Shown here piece by piece: positions 10,538 to 24,053 of a DNA stretch of 64,000 nucleotides. The notes under the pieces were generated by a model. The model did not search any database. It had not been told where the DNA came from and saw only the letters and a list, made by a program, of their open reading frames with translations. The DNA is taken from the NCBI GenBank assembly GCA_029207755.1, contig JARCOQ010000008.1:27331021-27395020 (forward strand). Reading direction: 5' to 3'. Made by a program: the position numbers and the translations under genes. This DNA is from Chamaea fasciata. Lineage: Eukaryota; Chordata; Aves; Passeriformes; Sylviidae. The number at the start of each line of letters is the position of its first letter. Positions within the stretch are counted from its first letter, which is position 1.

Positions 10538-11840
10538 AGAGACCCTGCTGCAGCACTCTAATTCTCCATTTTCTATTTGAGAAAATGTTCCCACATCTGT
10601 ATTTTACTCCAAGGCCTCTGGCAGGGCTTGGTAAAATTTAAGCTGTGTATTGGACTTCATCTGAGGAATTCAGTGATGCTGGAGGTGAGTTCATCCGTCT
10701 GGGACAAAGCACATGGGGGAAGCAGGCAATGAAAGGCAGGTCTAGATCTGTGTTGAGAGGACAGGGATGAAACGGGGCAGTGCTGGCAGCTGCTGGAGGT
10801 TGCACCATTCTCCCAGGAGCGTGCAGGGTGAGGGGTCTTCCTCTTCTCCATTCCAGAGGGCATTTCCAAGGTGCAGATGGCAGGGGGATCTTTGCCAATG
10901 CATTTGTTTCCTTTAATCTCTTCTCAGGGTATTGAGACACCCAAGAATCAGGCTCCATCCAAGCCATTGATGGTGCAAGATGAGATGGACTTTCTTGGTA
11001 GAGAGGAACTCACTGCTTGTGAGCTGGTGTTGCTTTCTGCCGCCCACTTTGGGCTGGCCCGTTTTGGGTAGCTGTGGGTTCCTCTGCACCAGTTGGTGGC
11101 TTTCCAGGGAGGCTCTGCCTCAGATTTGGCTGGAAACTTTTAGTGCATTGGGTGCAGTCAGGTGATGACGTGCTCCAGCTGTCAGGCTGCAGGAAGGGGA
11201 CACAAAACAACTTGGGACCCCTAACCCTGGTCATTTTGGTGTCTTCCTCCTTTGCTGTTGAAGATGCAACTTTTCAGCCTAAGGGGACCTCCTGGCATCG
11301 CCCCACTCCCTCCTCCTGTTACTGCATGTGGAATTACTAAGGCATTCATGGGATTTACCAGAATCAGATCTCCAGTGAAGTGTAGGACCCTCCATTGGAA
11401 GTGAAGAAGGCAACCCCTCAGGATGTCTTCTTCAAAGTGACTTCTCCCTCCTTTCCTCAGTCACTCTCTTCCCCTGGCATGGTGCAGCCCAGGAGCTTCC
11501 ACCTGGGACCGGCAAGCTGTTAGCCCTTCTCTAACAAAGGGGGAGCAGTTGGGGGTTTTTTGGTCTGGTTTATTTTTTCCCTCTTTTGCTGTGTGTTTTT
11601 GGGTTGCTAGGATGAGGTCTGTGGTCCTGGTGTGCTTTCTGGGTGTGCTGAACCACTCATCCCACGAACCTCCCATGTAGGCTGGACTGAGAGTCCTTGG
11701 TGCAGCAGTTCAAACAGAGTGCACTGCTGCAGGTGCTCTTTTGCTGGCTGATTGCGTCGAATGTCACACTTATCCTCGGCTTAAAGTCTGCGTTGTTTCA
11801 ACATCTCATGTGAGCTAATGCAGTTTAGGCATCACCCATT

Positions 11841-11864
11841 TCTCTCTCTCTCTCTCCCTCTCCC
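11841..11864. repeat. (CT)n microsatellite
   Basis: A short CT dinucleotide run that degrades into CCCTCTCC. Simple repeat. Confidence 0.85.
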
Positions 11865-11934
11865 TGGAGGTTACAGATTTCCAGACACCCTTGAGATGGA
11901 GTTTTAAGGTCATCAGTGGCATTTTTAGGTCACA

Positions 11935-12320
11935 GAACTGCAGGACCTTGTCTTCTTGCCAGCTAATCAAATGACTAATTAGTTCATATATCGCTGCTGT
12001 TATCTTTCTCTCTAGCTTTGGTTCAGCTCTGCAGGATGAAGCCTGCTAGGAGATGACATCTGAGAATTATTTGATTGGAAACTTAAGAGGCAGATTTGGT
12101 CAAGAGACTCCATATGAGCAATCACTGGTGCCTGTGTTAGTGTCTGTACCCCAATTAATCCATGTGTATTAATGCATCCGTCAAAGCACAGTATTTAAAA
12201 ACAGCCTTGTTCTAAGCCTTTCTATGATTATGGCAGTGAGTACTCAAAATACACTATCTCAATTCCATTGTAATTAGAGTAATTTCCACAAGACTCTATT
12301 TTTAACAGAGTAGCTGTGTA
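11935..12320. promoter_or_regulatory. Candidate conserved regulatory island rich in homeodomain cores
   Basis: The segment holds ACTAATTAGT (11974-11983, a perfect 10-bp palindrome), AGCTAATCAAATGA, CCAATTAATCC, TGTATTAATGC and GTAATTAGAG. This density of TAAT/ATTA and related motifs occurs in sequence with no repeat signature. Such segments are frequently conserved enhancers in introns of developmental regulators. The call rests on texture only. Confidence 0.3.
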
Positions 12321-15300
12321 CATATATTTTAATTTATTTTAATCTATGAGCAATTTTACATCTGAGCACTTTATCCTGCACCCTCTAATGCTCACAAATA
12401 GGGACCTGGGTAGTGCAAGCCTTTGTGCGTATCACAGCCACATTAACCCACTTTATTTCAGGTGTTGGTGGCATCTGGTTGTGACAGATGCTTTCTGATA
12501 AAGCCTTCAGATCAACATGCCTTTGGAGACATCAGTACTCTGTGTTGGTACTTGTAGACTGCTGTATCCAAATACTCTTCTTTAATTGTCTTATTAAGTA
12601 GAGAATTAAGCTGTGTGCTTTGACTGTTTTGGTGCCAGTGATTCTTATTGCAGGCTTTGGCACGGCACCACGTTGTGTTTTAAAGAGACAGCATCACTTT
12701 AATGATGTGGGAATTGAGTTGGAGGATAAAAATCTGCTGAGAAAATGGCTGACTGAAAGTACGGTACGTAGAATCTGATTTTATGTTCTTCCCCTCAGAC
12801 TATTAGGTGGGGGGTTTAGTTCAAATGCCTGCGATGATTTAAGAAATAAAAAGCAGAAATTCTCCCTGCTGCCAGACCACAGGCTCCTGAGTGCCAGACT
12901 TGCAGACAAATGTCACATGTTGCTGTATGTTTTGAAAGCATACCATGTGTTATTCTTTAGCTGTCTCAGTCTTCCCCCCAGCTATATCATTTTCTCCCTA
13001 GCCAATCTCACAGAAAACTTCTAATGAAAAAACTTTCTTCCTCTCCCTGTCCAGCACAGACCCCAGGATGTGTTCCCCTGTACCTGTCAGTCGTTGTGAA
13101 GGTCTCTGCCCACAAACTTGCAGAAGTGACTTTAACTTGACTTCATGTAACTCTGCCTCTTACGCTTTAAATCAGGCACTTTTGACACTGATATTGCAGC
13201 TTATGTTGTGCGTTAGGATCAAGAGCTCACAAATGACTAAACATATGGCTAAAACTTTTTTTCCCTGAAATATAATATGTTTCAGTTTAACTCAGCTGTG
13301 GGTCTAGATAACAAACCTCCACGGTTTGCCAATAGAATAATTGCATTTCCAGAAACAATTTTTTACTCCTTCTTTTCTACTGTCTTGGATTAATGTTTCC
13401 TCCAGCTAATGACAGGACTGGACATGCAAACTGGATTAGAGCATAGTGTGAGTAGTATGAGCTGAACATGTTGGCATCTCACTTTATTGCCTACAAGGTT
13501 AAGCGGTCTACTGTGAGGTCGCTAGAAGTAAACTGAAAGCAAAAAGGCAAATTATCCAGACCTCTTGGGTTCCGTCAGTGACGAGTGTGGCTCCCAGGGC
13601 ATTTGCCTCTAGAATGTTATTTTGCCCGTCCCCCCAACTTGCATCAGTGGAGCTTTCCCACTTATGACCAGCTTGTGCTTCGATGGGAGGTCAGAGTCCA
13701 GCCAGCCCTCAGGTACCTGGGTGTCACTCCGGCAGTGTGGCCACGGGATGCCGCTCCTCCTCCTGATCTGCGGTGCCAGGATGAACGTGGCAGAAAAGTT
13801 GGCAGCAGAAGCCTGGTGTTGTGGCTCTCATGAATGGTAAAGGCTGCTTTGCATTAGAGCTGCTCCCTGGGGCTGCCTCCTTGCAGGAGGTCTGCTCCCA
13901 ATTTCAGCAGGGGTAGGAAGCAGCCAGCACTTGTGCTCGACATCTCTATTAAGTTCACTGTACCAAGAAAAAAATGGCTACTCAGGAAAACCACTGCTTG
14001 GGTTTCTGCCGAAAAGAGTGTTGAGTTGGTCCAGTGGCAGAACTTCAGATCACATCTCTGATAAGCAAGAAACTGCTGGGGAGTAACATTAGGATAAAGG
14101 GTAGGGCTGGAAAGACCAGAGCAGGTGGTGCAAGGGATCATACATGCAACAGGTGCATGACACCGACGTGTGTTAGCTAGACCCCTGATGAAAAATCATC
14201 ATACCTCATTTGTATTCCTTCTTTTTTCCCTCTTGTTTGTTTTAAACACTGCTATGAATGGGATTTATGCAAGCACCTGCATCCAGCTGTACCTTGTAAT
14301 TTTAGGTGGTATTTCCGCCAGCCTGTGAGCTTAGGTGCTGGGTATGCCATGTAATGTCCCAGTTTGCAAGTGGCCTGGTCATACTGGGGACTGAATGAGT
14401 CTGCTCACTTATTGTACACAAAAGCTTAGATTTGAATCCACACTGAAAGGCTGGATCACAGCCTGTGTCTTGAGCGTGTTGGGCTTGTAATTCTTTTTCC
14501 AGTAGAAATGAAAGATATACTGGTTTTCTGTGAGAATAATGGAAAGTTTGTGTTTCATGTTTAGGTATAATTATGAGTGTGGTGCTTGAATGATGAGGTG
14601 TACTGTGTTCAGAAAGAAACCTGGCACTGTCCCATGCGAGTGCAGGTTTTCCACTAGGCCATGTCTCTGACAGATCAATTTGACAACTCCTGCTTTACTG
14701 AGACCTCCTTCCTCACCAGTCCCTCATATTTAATGAGGAGCTGCAGTGCTCAGCTGGACTCAGCAACCCAGCTGTGTTGTAGTGGTAGAAATATTGCAGG
14801 GACACGGCAAGTGCCTGTGCTGGGACTACCAGCTTAAGGCAGAGTGACTCCTGTGTACTGAATTGACTGTATAGCTTATATATGTGTGGAGGAAAAATGG
14901 ATGTTACACTTCTCCTCTTGAAGTCAGTGTGAACTTCACCAGAGTGCCACAACTTCTCAAATATGGTGGATGGTAGCTTAGCCACTTCATCCACCAACTC
15001 CCTCCTGATCCACAGCTCAGTCCCTTAGAAATACCAGTAAATGTTGCAGCTCTGGTCCCCTCACCAAGCTGCACTTTTCTATCCCAGGTTCATGGCAAAG
15101 AGCTAGTGAGTGATGACTGCTTTGTGAGACCAGGTGTGACCAGGAGGGCACTTCCTGCCTTGTGTTACCAGCTCCCTTTCACCTGGACCCCTGTGACCTG
15201 TTTGTACTAATGTGTTAGATCTGGAGCTATGCCTTGGGACCATGCAGAGCTTGTGCAGGAACAGAATGGTAACTTACCCTGCAGCCTTCCACAACCAGTG

Positions 15301-16526
15301 ATACACACTGTGCTTCCCTGTGCTTTGTCTGCGTACAAGTAGGCAGGGGCTTTTCAAGATAATTGCTATAAACTGGAAATGTCCACCATGCTTGGGATTT
15401 GTATGGTGGGGACAGACCTTTCTTTTGTAATGCTGTCATGAGAAGCTACCTGAACCTGATCCCCTTGATTTATGAAAGAATGGGTTGTAAGTTTGAATAT
15501 TTCCCAGGGGCTTCTCAGAAAGCAATGCTTTCCCTGCCCTTTCCTTATCTGAGGGAGCCCTTCCTGTGGCCTGCCAAGATCACCTTACTTTTGGGGCATT
15601 TGTGGGACATGCATGTATAACAGTTCTAGTCGGTAACAATGCCTCTGTGGATTATCGTAAAAAAGCTATTGCATTATTATGTAGGATATTCACAGAACTT
15701 TCACAGTCTGTTTTTATTAGGGAGATCTTTGCCTTAAATTCAGTGCTCTTTAGCAGAAGAACCAATGCCTCAATAGAAGAGGAGGCTGAAATGTGATAAC
15801 TGTCAGCTCTCTGCAAGACCTGCGGGCTGGCACAAAACCACATTTAGCTCCCAAGCAGCCACTTGGCTGATGGGCAATTAAGGGACATGAAGAAGTCCCA
15901 AAGAGGCAGATGCACAGACAACTTGGTGGCAGCTGGGGAAAATACTGTGGGGGAAAGAAGGGATGTAAGACACCAAAACTTGTAGGAAACCAGTCTTCAT
16001 TAGGTCTGCAACTTGTCTGACTACTTGTGCACGTTTATTAACTTTTTAGTACGGCAAAAGTGACTAGGAAAAAAATAGTCTAGGTGCCAAGGGGATAAAC
16101 AGTGAATTAAAAGGATTAAGTTATGAACACTTCATTGCTTTTAGAAATATGTTACTTGATTTACTAGCTTAAGTTAAATTTACATGACTGAATTATTTCC
16201 TAATAATTACTTTTGTGGGGTAAAAAAACCTCATCTGTTTAGGTGTCTTAGAAGGACTTAATCCAGAATACGTCGTAACTCTTTAGGCCATTATGAAAGA
16301 GTGGAGCAGCCATCCTTTGTGTTAAAAGCTAAATGAGTGCTGACTGGGATTTGAGTCTTCTGGAAGTCAGCATGACCTGCACGTGGTGTCGGGACTGATA
16401 ACAGCTCAACATGTAAGATAGCAAGGGAACTATTCCCAGCATTACATTAGCTATGTTGCCAACTGTGATATTTTTGATTGTTTCATTTTTCATAAACTCT
16501 TGAGATACTTTAAGATAACTTGTTGG

Positions 16527-16584
16527 GTTTTTTGTTTTGTTTTGTTTTGTTTTTGGTTTTTTTTTTGTTTTTTTTTTTTTTTTT
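16527..16584. repeat. (TTTTG)n and poly(T) low-complexity tract
   Basis: About four TTTTG units lead into T-runs interrupted by single G residues and finish with a T-run of more than 15. It may be an old poly(A) tail in reverse orientation, but no element body is identifiable. Confidence 0.85.
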
Positions 16585-18469
16585 AAATATAGAAGTCTTT
16601 GTTTTCTTAAGACAGCTCATGAAAAGCTGATGACTGACACTGGCAATTCTGTTCTAGGTCACCTGCAGTAAACTTCTCTCCTGATATCTGTCGATGTAGT
16701 CAAGCCAAGCTCCTGCCCTTTATAAGGGTTCAGAGTTGCTGGCAGTTTATGTTGGTTTCCTCTGAATCCACAGTGCTTGTTTGTGGCTCTTTCTTCCCCC
16801 CACAGCTCCTCACACAGCACACTTGCATGTTGGACAGAGTCCAAATTTCCTCCCTCCTGGGGATTCCTTTGCTGTTAATTTAAGTGATGGCAAATGCAAA
16901 CTTCTTGCCAGAGCTTGCTGTGTGTTTTTTGGATGCTTTTTATAGCTGTTCCCTGAGGGGTCAGCTTTTGTCCTTCCCCACCATGCTTTCTGCTGTGGGG
17001 AGAGAGGCCTTGAACTGGAGCTGATCAGTCCCACCTGGTCTTGAATGCATCTCTGACACGGCTTCAGGACCTCACTGTCTTCCAGAGTTTTCAAAGAGTT
17101 TTGTTTTGTTGCTGTTTGTACAAAGCTGAGCTTTATAATAACTTGAGTGCGTATGTAATCCTAAAGGCAGAATGAATCATTCATGCCTTTAATAGAGTGT
17201 GTCTAAGTTCTTATTAGACGGTTTTCTGCAGCACTGTGACCTGATGATTTTAGATGCTACATGAAAGTTACAATTAGGGAGAAAAATGACTATTTTAGTA
17301 GGTATACAAAATAGCTTTTCTCTTCAAAAGTCATGTGGTGAAGACATGGTGTTAATATGAGACAGAGTGAATGTGTTGAAGAGAAGGGAGTGCCCATCTG
17401 CTGTAAGTCTGAACTGTAGATTTATGGGATATCTTCTCAAACTGGGGATGTTCACACAGATCAGAGCACAGTCGAGAAAAGCACTCAGTCGCCTTCCAGG
17501 TAGACCAGCAGTAGCCAGGAAAGCTGAAAGGCAGCTCTTCAGTTTGAAGTCATATGTGCCTTTGATTATTTCCCTTCAAGAGGTCTGCCCTCATCACCAG
17601 AGGGGACTTAAGCTCCTCCCCTAGCCACAAGTTCTGCTTCCCAGGGTTGTTCTCCGGGGCCTTTGTCCTGCTGTGAGGTTTGTGCTTGCACAACTGAGAA
17701 CCCGTTTAGTTGTGGTTTTAACCCCTGCCAGCTGTTTTCAGCAGTCCTCCTCTGATTTGTCCAGACAGTTTTGTTGGAGGAGCTGTGCAGCAGGACATGT
17801 TCACAGGGCAGGGAAGAACAATGCTGGCCTTACGGAGATGTGCGTGTTGGAGGAATGTCGTCTGTTTATGCTTCATTTTGCACTGGGGTCCTGCAAGGCA
17901 CTATGTTTTCTGTGGTCATCTGGGCTGTTGTAGAAGGCAGAACATTTGGTTTAGCACAGAGGTTTGTAACACCAGTCACTGCATAGGTTTGGTGTCCCAT
18001 TTCGTATTGAATTTAAAGTCTCTGGTGGAGTAAGAGAATAAATCATAAGAATGCTCTGTGATGGCACCTGGTAAACTAGTGGAAATGATGGTGAAGGAAT
18101 TCTCCATCATGGCATCCTCGATGAAGAAAATAAACCATTGAGTCTGGAAGCAGTGTGGTGGGCAGACTCAGCGTTTGGTGAAGGTGGCTTGTGGAGACCA
18201 TGCAAGAAGCAGCACAGCACTTCAAAACGGGATTCAAGTAGGAAGAACACCTAGATTATCTGGGGGGAAAATCCAGAGGAGTGGATATCCAGGATGCAGC
18301 ATCTACTGGGATACCTAGGTCCTCAACAATCAATAACTGAGCATGAAGATCTCGCAAATTTGCTGCTTTTGGTAACCTAAAGAGACCCCCCCAGAAAAGG
18401 TTTGTTTGCTTGTCCTGTGCTGAGGCAGCAGATGGGACTGAGGACACAGCACTGGTAACTGCAGAAAGT

Positions 18470-18805
18470 GTAATGCATTCAGGTCTGGTTCACTTCATTA
18501 CAATAGAGATTGACAAATTGGAGAGAGTTCAGGAGAAAAAAAAGAAGTAACAAGAGAGCTTGAGGGATTGACTTACAAGAGAAGACCAAAAGAGCTGAAT
18601 ATAGATAACTTGGCTAAAGGATGACAAATGGGGTGGTTGAGATATAAATCTACAAATATCTGAAGGGTGTAAACACCAAGGCTATGAAGAATTATTTAGA
18701 GTGGTACAATGGGGTGTAACTAGAAGTAATGGGATGAAATTTAAGAGAAGGCAAATTTCAGTTGAATAATGGGAGAAGCTTTTTGACAGTGTGATGTATT
18801 AAGCT
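18470..18805 (+). mobile_element. Diverged CR1-type LINE fragment, sense orientation
   Basis: The sequence follows the 3'-terminal part of ancient amniote CR1 elements in order: a GACAAATTGGAGAGAGTTCAG block, an AAAGAGCTGAAT block, a TCTACAAATATCTGAAGGGTGT block, a GTAATGGGATGAAATTTAAG block and a CTTTTTGACAGTG block. All match my recall of the CR1 consensus with many substitutions. The copy is 5'-truncated and I do not see the terminal tail, so it is broken and inactive. The divergence fits an old insertion predating modern bird orders. Confidence 0.75.
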
Positions 18806-21800
18806 ATGGGCTGCTTTTCCAGCACTAGTCCTGTTGCTCGCTGTTTAGGGCACAACCCTGTTTGCTTAAGAAGCCAGAGTTTTCCAGAGTCTTTATTGAG
18901 GACATTTCATATTGAGTTTCAAATCATGCCTTTTGTGTTTTATGTATTTGATGCAGAGGCATGCAAACCATACACCAAAGCTGCTGCACGTCTCCACACA
19001 TGCACCGTGTCTCGGTGTGACATAGCAGCCCTCGGTGTTGTGGTGGTGGAGGTGAGGGCAGGGGTGTGAGCAACTTCTTGAGCCACAGCTCAGCCCAGAT
19101 GGCCCTGCTGGCATGACAGGCTTGGCCAGGTCAGTAGTATCTGCTCTTTGATCAGGACCTTCTTTTACCTCCCACACTTCTCCCATCCAGGTGCTGTAGT
19201 GTTACCTATTGGGGGTTAGTTCACTTGTGGTCTCTGGAATAGATATTAAAGTTATGCTGCAGCTCTGCACCAAGAAATCTCCCACTTTGCTTCAAAGAAA
19301 TCAGGACAAATAAGATCCCATTGATGCACATAGTCTATGATCTTTTATAAATCTACAATACTGTACCTTAACTTTTTCTTTAGAAACTCCCATTTCTTCT
19401 TCCGCTTTTCACTTCACTTGAAATGCAAACCAAGGTCAGAGGATCACTTTCCTACTGGCAGAACGCACTGCATTGTCTGTCATTTTAAAATGTCCTCCAC
19501 AGTAACTGAGGAAAGGTTCATTTCTCTACTCTTTATGCTTAAGCGTGACTCTTGAATGCATTTTGCTTTTCCTAATCTAGAAGGGCTAAATTAGAAAATT
19601 AGGTAAACTAGCTGCATCAATCAAGTTAGAGTTATCTCAACTAAAATGGTAGCATGGGGAAGATGGCAGATTGATGTAAATAGAGAAACAAATGCTGCTG
19701 TAGCACTTAGCACACACTGGCAACTTGGCTATTTTGTTGAGGAGCAGGAGGACAGAAAACTTTAAAGCACTGGCATTCTTGGAGCATAAATGAGACAAGC
19801 TGAAAGTGTCTTTTTAAATTGTTCTGAAATGTGTTTTGTATTGCTTGTGCTGTCCCTGAAGAGGTCTGTGTCCATACGCTTCGGGGAAATTTCTGAATTA
19901 TATCCTCTCTCAGTCTGTGGGAAGAATGAACCGCTGAAGGGTTTCATTCTCCTCTGCATGGGGATGAATATTTTTCCTGCTGAAAAATGCAGTTTTGGTC
20001 TCCTCAGAACTGGATTAATTTGGTGGATGGTTTTCATGGGGAATTTTCTATGTGGGGAAATGTCAAAACAATTGTGTCTTCATTGCATTCCCGTTACTGA
20101 GGGCTGTGGTGAGAGTACACTCCTGGAGAGGAGAGCTTTGCTTTGAACTACTTTTCACATCCAGACCAAGAGTGGATGTGTGCTCAGGCCCCATCGTCTC
20201 AGGAGAGCAGCATAACCACTAAGCTACCTCAAGTTTGCCACCTTAATCTAAGTGGTTTCTATTCAGCAGAAATAAATCATTTATGTCAGTATGACTCCAG
20301 AATTATTTTTAAAAAATTGTTTGGTTTCACTGCTGTGCGGGAGTATCAATTATCCTCCCTACCTTATTTCTGAGGCCACTTTAAAAAGGAATTTTAATTA
20401 TGCAGCTGGGGGTCTCTAATAACATTTGCAGGAGACAGCATTGGAGGTTGGTTTTTTTTTTTTTCCTGGAGGTTGATTGATGATACTTTTGCACCTCTCT
20501 TAGTAGACTTAGACCCAACCTATTTACAAGGCAGACTTTCCAGGCAGGCACTCCTCAAGAGGACAGTGTAAACCTGATCAGCTTTCTTTTAATTCTTGCT
20601 GCAAACTTCTCTGAACCTTGCTAGTGAAAGACATATTTGCAAAGCCAAGCCTGGAGCAACTGAGGGAAGTGTTTAGGGGGAAAGGGTACTTCAGAATAAA
20701 CTACAGCAGATACTGGGGTCACCATAGCAGTCCAGGCCAGTTTTAACTTCACAGTAGGGCTGGATGATGATCTGGGGCGTTTGGAGCATTCCCAGCCTTG
20801 TTGATCTGAGTTGACAACCTGCAGCTGAAGGGCCAGGCAGATGGGTGGGAGCAGTGAAGTCCCAGCAGGAGCAGCAGAAATTCAGCTCCCAGAAGCCCTG
20901 GCTTGCAAGAGCCAGCCTGTGCAGCATGGCACACTATAACGCACAGTATGTTTGGTTTTTTTTAATCAGTATAAGAAAGGAAAGGGCTGCCCTCCCTCCT
21001 TATCTGTTGAGGGCAGTGAAAAATCTTGAGCCAACTTGTGCAGTGAAAGGATTAATTTGCTGTGGATGTTTGATTAATAAAGCAGTAGTTTATCTCATTA
21101 CATTTCCCCATAGTAACTGCAAAAGAGTTTCAGATGTGCGTGGCCTTTGCCACTCTCCCCCTACTGTGAAACAGATGTCTCGCTGACTGCCCCTGAAAAG
21201 GACAGATCAGCACCCAAACCCTCCTTCTGGCAGGACATGAGGAGAAGCCAAAACTGAAGGAGGGAGTCAGTCAGCCCAAGTGCAAGGAACATGCCTTTAT
21301 TTTTCTTCTACAGTATGAGAAAACATAAATGTGTGTGCATGAAAGCCACGCAATGGAATCAGATTATTTTGACTTAAAAGTATTTTACCTTTTATTAAAA
21401 CTAAGTATTAATTTTCTTCAGCAGCATTTAAATGTTGGAAAGTTTTTAGCTAATTTTACTGGACAGCTGTGCAGTTTCTTGCCTTTTGTCCTTTCCCAGG
21501 GCATCTATCCTTTATTACTCCATACAGTGCCCTGCCTTTATCTCTTGCAAGCCCTGCTCCTCGGCCCAGCACTGCGGGCCTCCAAGAGTAAATGTTTATA
21601 ATGTTCATTTAGCTTTCAGTGAAATCTCTTCCAGCTTTCAAAGAAAGCTCTTTAGTTTGGTCTGCACAGATGTAAACTTTCGATAGGAGAAATTCCCTGT
21701 GTTCAGCTAATGGCTTCAGGACTCCAAGTGCTGCTGACGTGCTATAGTTCAGTGTCCTTGTGGCTTCGTGTAAAAACTATGTGCTACCTTTGATTTTGGG

Positions 21801-22384
21801 TTTAAGCACTCCCTAAGAGTGGATTTAGGCCTTCTATACATGCAGCATATACTAACAGTACCTTATTTTTGTTTATGTATAAATAAGATGTCTCTCCGCA
21901 AGATCTTTTGGAAGCCAAGTATGGGGTTTAAAAAAGGAATAAATAAGCAATGGAACAGTAATTCTGTCATAAGGTGCATTGTGAAGTTTATTTTATTTAC
22001 CTCTTAGAGTAGGAAATGCTCTGACTTGTTAGAGTTTGTTGTTGCTTTCTGATGTGTTGGGTTCTAACATGGTACTCAGTGACTTTTGTATTCTGTTTTC
22101 CCAAGAAAAGCCTTATATCACAGTTTCGGTTATTTTCCTTGACAAAACTTAGTATTTTATTTATTGTTAGCTGCCACAGGTTACAGATGAACTGGCTTAT
22201 GCTTAGAGCTACATAGTTCATTCACTTACTCTGCACATTAGTTTAGAAAACCAAGGTGATGGTGCCAGCCATAGGTGATGGAAGTTTTTCCCCTGGTGCA
22301 TTCTCATTTCACAACAAATCTAGCATTGACTGAAGGGCTAATGGATGTTTTTTTCTTTCTATCAACACCGTACAAGTATTTTCC

Positions 22385-22565
22385 TCCCATATGTCTCAAA
22401 GTGCTTTAAAGAAATGCTTGAATATTATATACCAGATGCTTGTGTTAAGCAGCTAAGTCACAGATGGACAGTCAGGGGAATCATGACACGTGATAATAGT
22501 GTCAGAGAATGGGGACCCTTTGCTTCCTGTCCTGGGAATTAGACCACTGCATCATGGTCCCCACC
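22385..22565 (+). mobile_element. MIR-like ancient SINE relic, sense orientation
   Basis: The segment begins with a TCTCAAAGTGCTTTAAAGAAA block, continues with an AAGCAGCTAAGTCACAGATGG-like block and ends with GGGAATTAGACCACTGCATCATGG. This matches the order of blocks I recall for old amniote MIR/L3-tail-like elements (TCTCAAAGCGCTTTACAAA through to a final ACCACTGGACCA). Divergence is high. The precise family needs a repeat search. Confidence 0.55.
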
Positions 22566-24021
22566 TCTGTCCCACTGCAGAAGTGGCTTAAGGTCTGTCA
22601 GAATTTCAGGATCCTATATTCTAATGCAGAACAAAGGATTTATTAGGATGTCCACAAAATCAGCTGTCTTTGCAGTTACATCCACTCTGGATGAATCATT
22701 TCTTGTCACTTTTCTCTGACAAGATGGGAAACTGAGCGGCCATAACTCTGAGCTGTGTCCTCCACATCTCTCCTGAGGCCAGGAGGAAAGGGCAGTGCTG
22801 GGACTGGGTTCCCTTGGTGTGTGCTGTGGGGTGAGGTGCAGCTCCATCACCTCTGAGCTAGCATCAGATGAGCAAGTGATAAGGCAGGTTTAGCTGTGTC
22901 CTGGCAGCTCACAGGTGAGGTTGGGCAGCCCAGTACTGGGTTGCATTGGACTGGCCAGCCCCAGCCCAGAGGTGCCTTAACGTGCTCCATACACAGCACA
23001 GCCGTGTCTGCAAATGAGTTCCAGAGCTAGCAGGCTGGGGACTTAAACTGGACTAAAACTCCCTTAGGAATGTAGAAATAGAGGTGGAATAATTAGCAAC
23101 CAACCAGTGCTGGACCCCTGAATTGGTCTACCTCTGTTACGGTTTAAAACCCATAAATTCTGAAAGCTGTTGTAGGGCCATGTGTGTATGGGAGCGGGGA
23201 GAGGAGAACTTCTGGTAGTGATCAAACTGGATCTTAAACTCTGGTTTGTGTTGAGCCAGAAGGGTTTAATTATATATGTGTAACATGCAATGAAAAGCAA
23301 CATGGGTCTTGGGTAGACCATATGTCTTAAGTGCTGCTTGGGGTGATTGAGAGCTGTAGAACCAAGCTTTAGATTTTGGAGATGTGGTTCAGACACAGAA
23401 TTGTGCTGGTGTCCCTAAACTTTCCTGGTTTTGAATAACATTTTTGTAGCTGAGGTTTTGCAAGTATGAAGCCTGAAGCCAGCTTAAGGAAAGTTTATGA
23501 TGTGAAAATTAAGTTTTCTCTAGTAAGCTACAGTTTGTCAAAACAACTGCACGCATTCCTGTTGGGCTAGAGTTTGGCAAGATGCAAAGATTGCATCTCT
23601 CCCTTTGAATCGCCGAAGAAAATGGAAACCTGGCATTTTAATCTTGGTTGGATTTCTACACATCCCTTTCAACAGCTGGGATAAGCTCCTCTGCTTTATC
23701 ACACATTTTCCCTTGTGTTATGAATCACCACCTTCTCTTCAGGCAGTTCATATACAGGATTCTTCAGTCTTTGGAAATTTGTGTGTTTGACTAAGGGGAG
23801 CAAAAAAAGGTTGTAAAGGGACCTGCCCAAGAATTAGCTGGATCTCAGATTTGGTTGCCTGACAAGAAATGAATTGTCATATAATTGGAGCTGGTGCTAA
23901 CTGACATTTCTGCTTTTGGGGGAAATATTTTGGGAAAATTCACTTAGTTTTCCAACAGAGCTCTTAAGAGGGTCTCACAGAGAGGAAATTCCATACTTTT
24001 TTTTCCTTTGGAAGCCAAACA

Positions 24022-24053
24022 AAACAACAACAACAACAACAACAACAACAAAA
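24022..24053. repeat. (AAC)n microsatellite
   Basis: About ten AAC units, followed by A-rich sequence up to 24067. This could be the simple-repeat tail of a lost retroposon, but no body is seen. Confidence 0.9.

Larger units (their letters stand above)
10538..18469. other. Non-coding stretch without recognisable genes
   Basis: Open frames here are short and unrecognised. The stretch includes a (CT)n run at 11841-11864, a candidate regulatory island at 11935-12320 and a T-rich (TTTTG)n tract at 16527-16584. A moderately GC-rich patch at 13585-13835 has frames on both strands but no domain or compelling codon signal. The rest is ordinary intronic or intergenic DNA. Confidence 0.6.

Noticed and set aside
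10271..10580. Plus-strand frames with internally repeated peptide
   Set aside because: The repetition is caused by the 79-bp DNA duplication in three different frames, not by a coding repeat.
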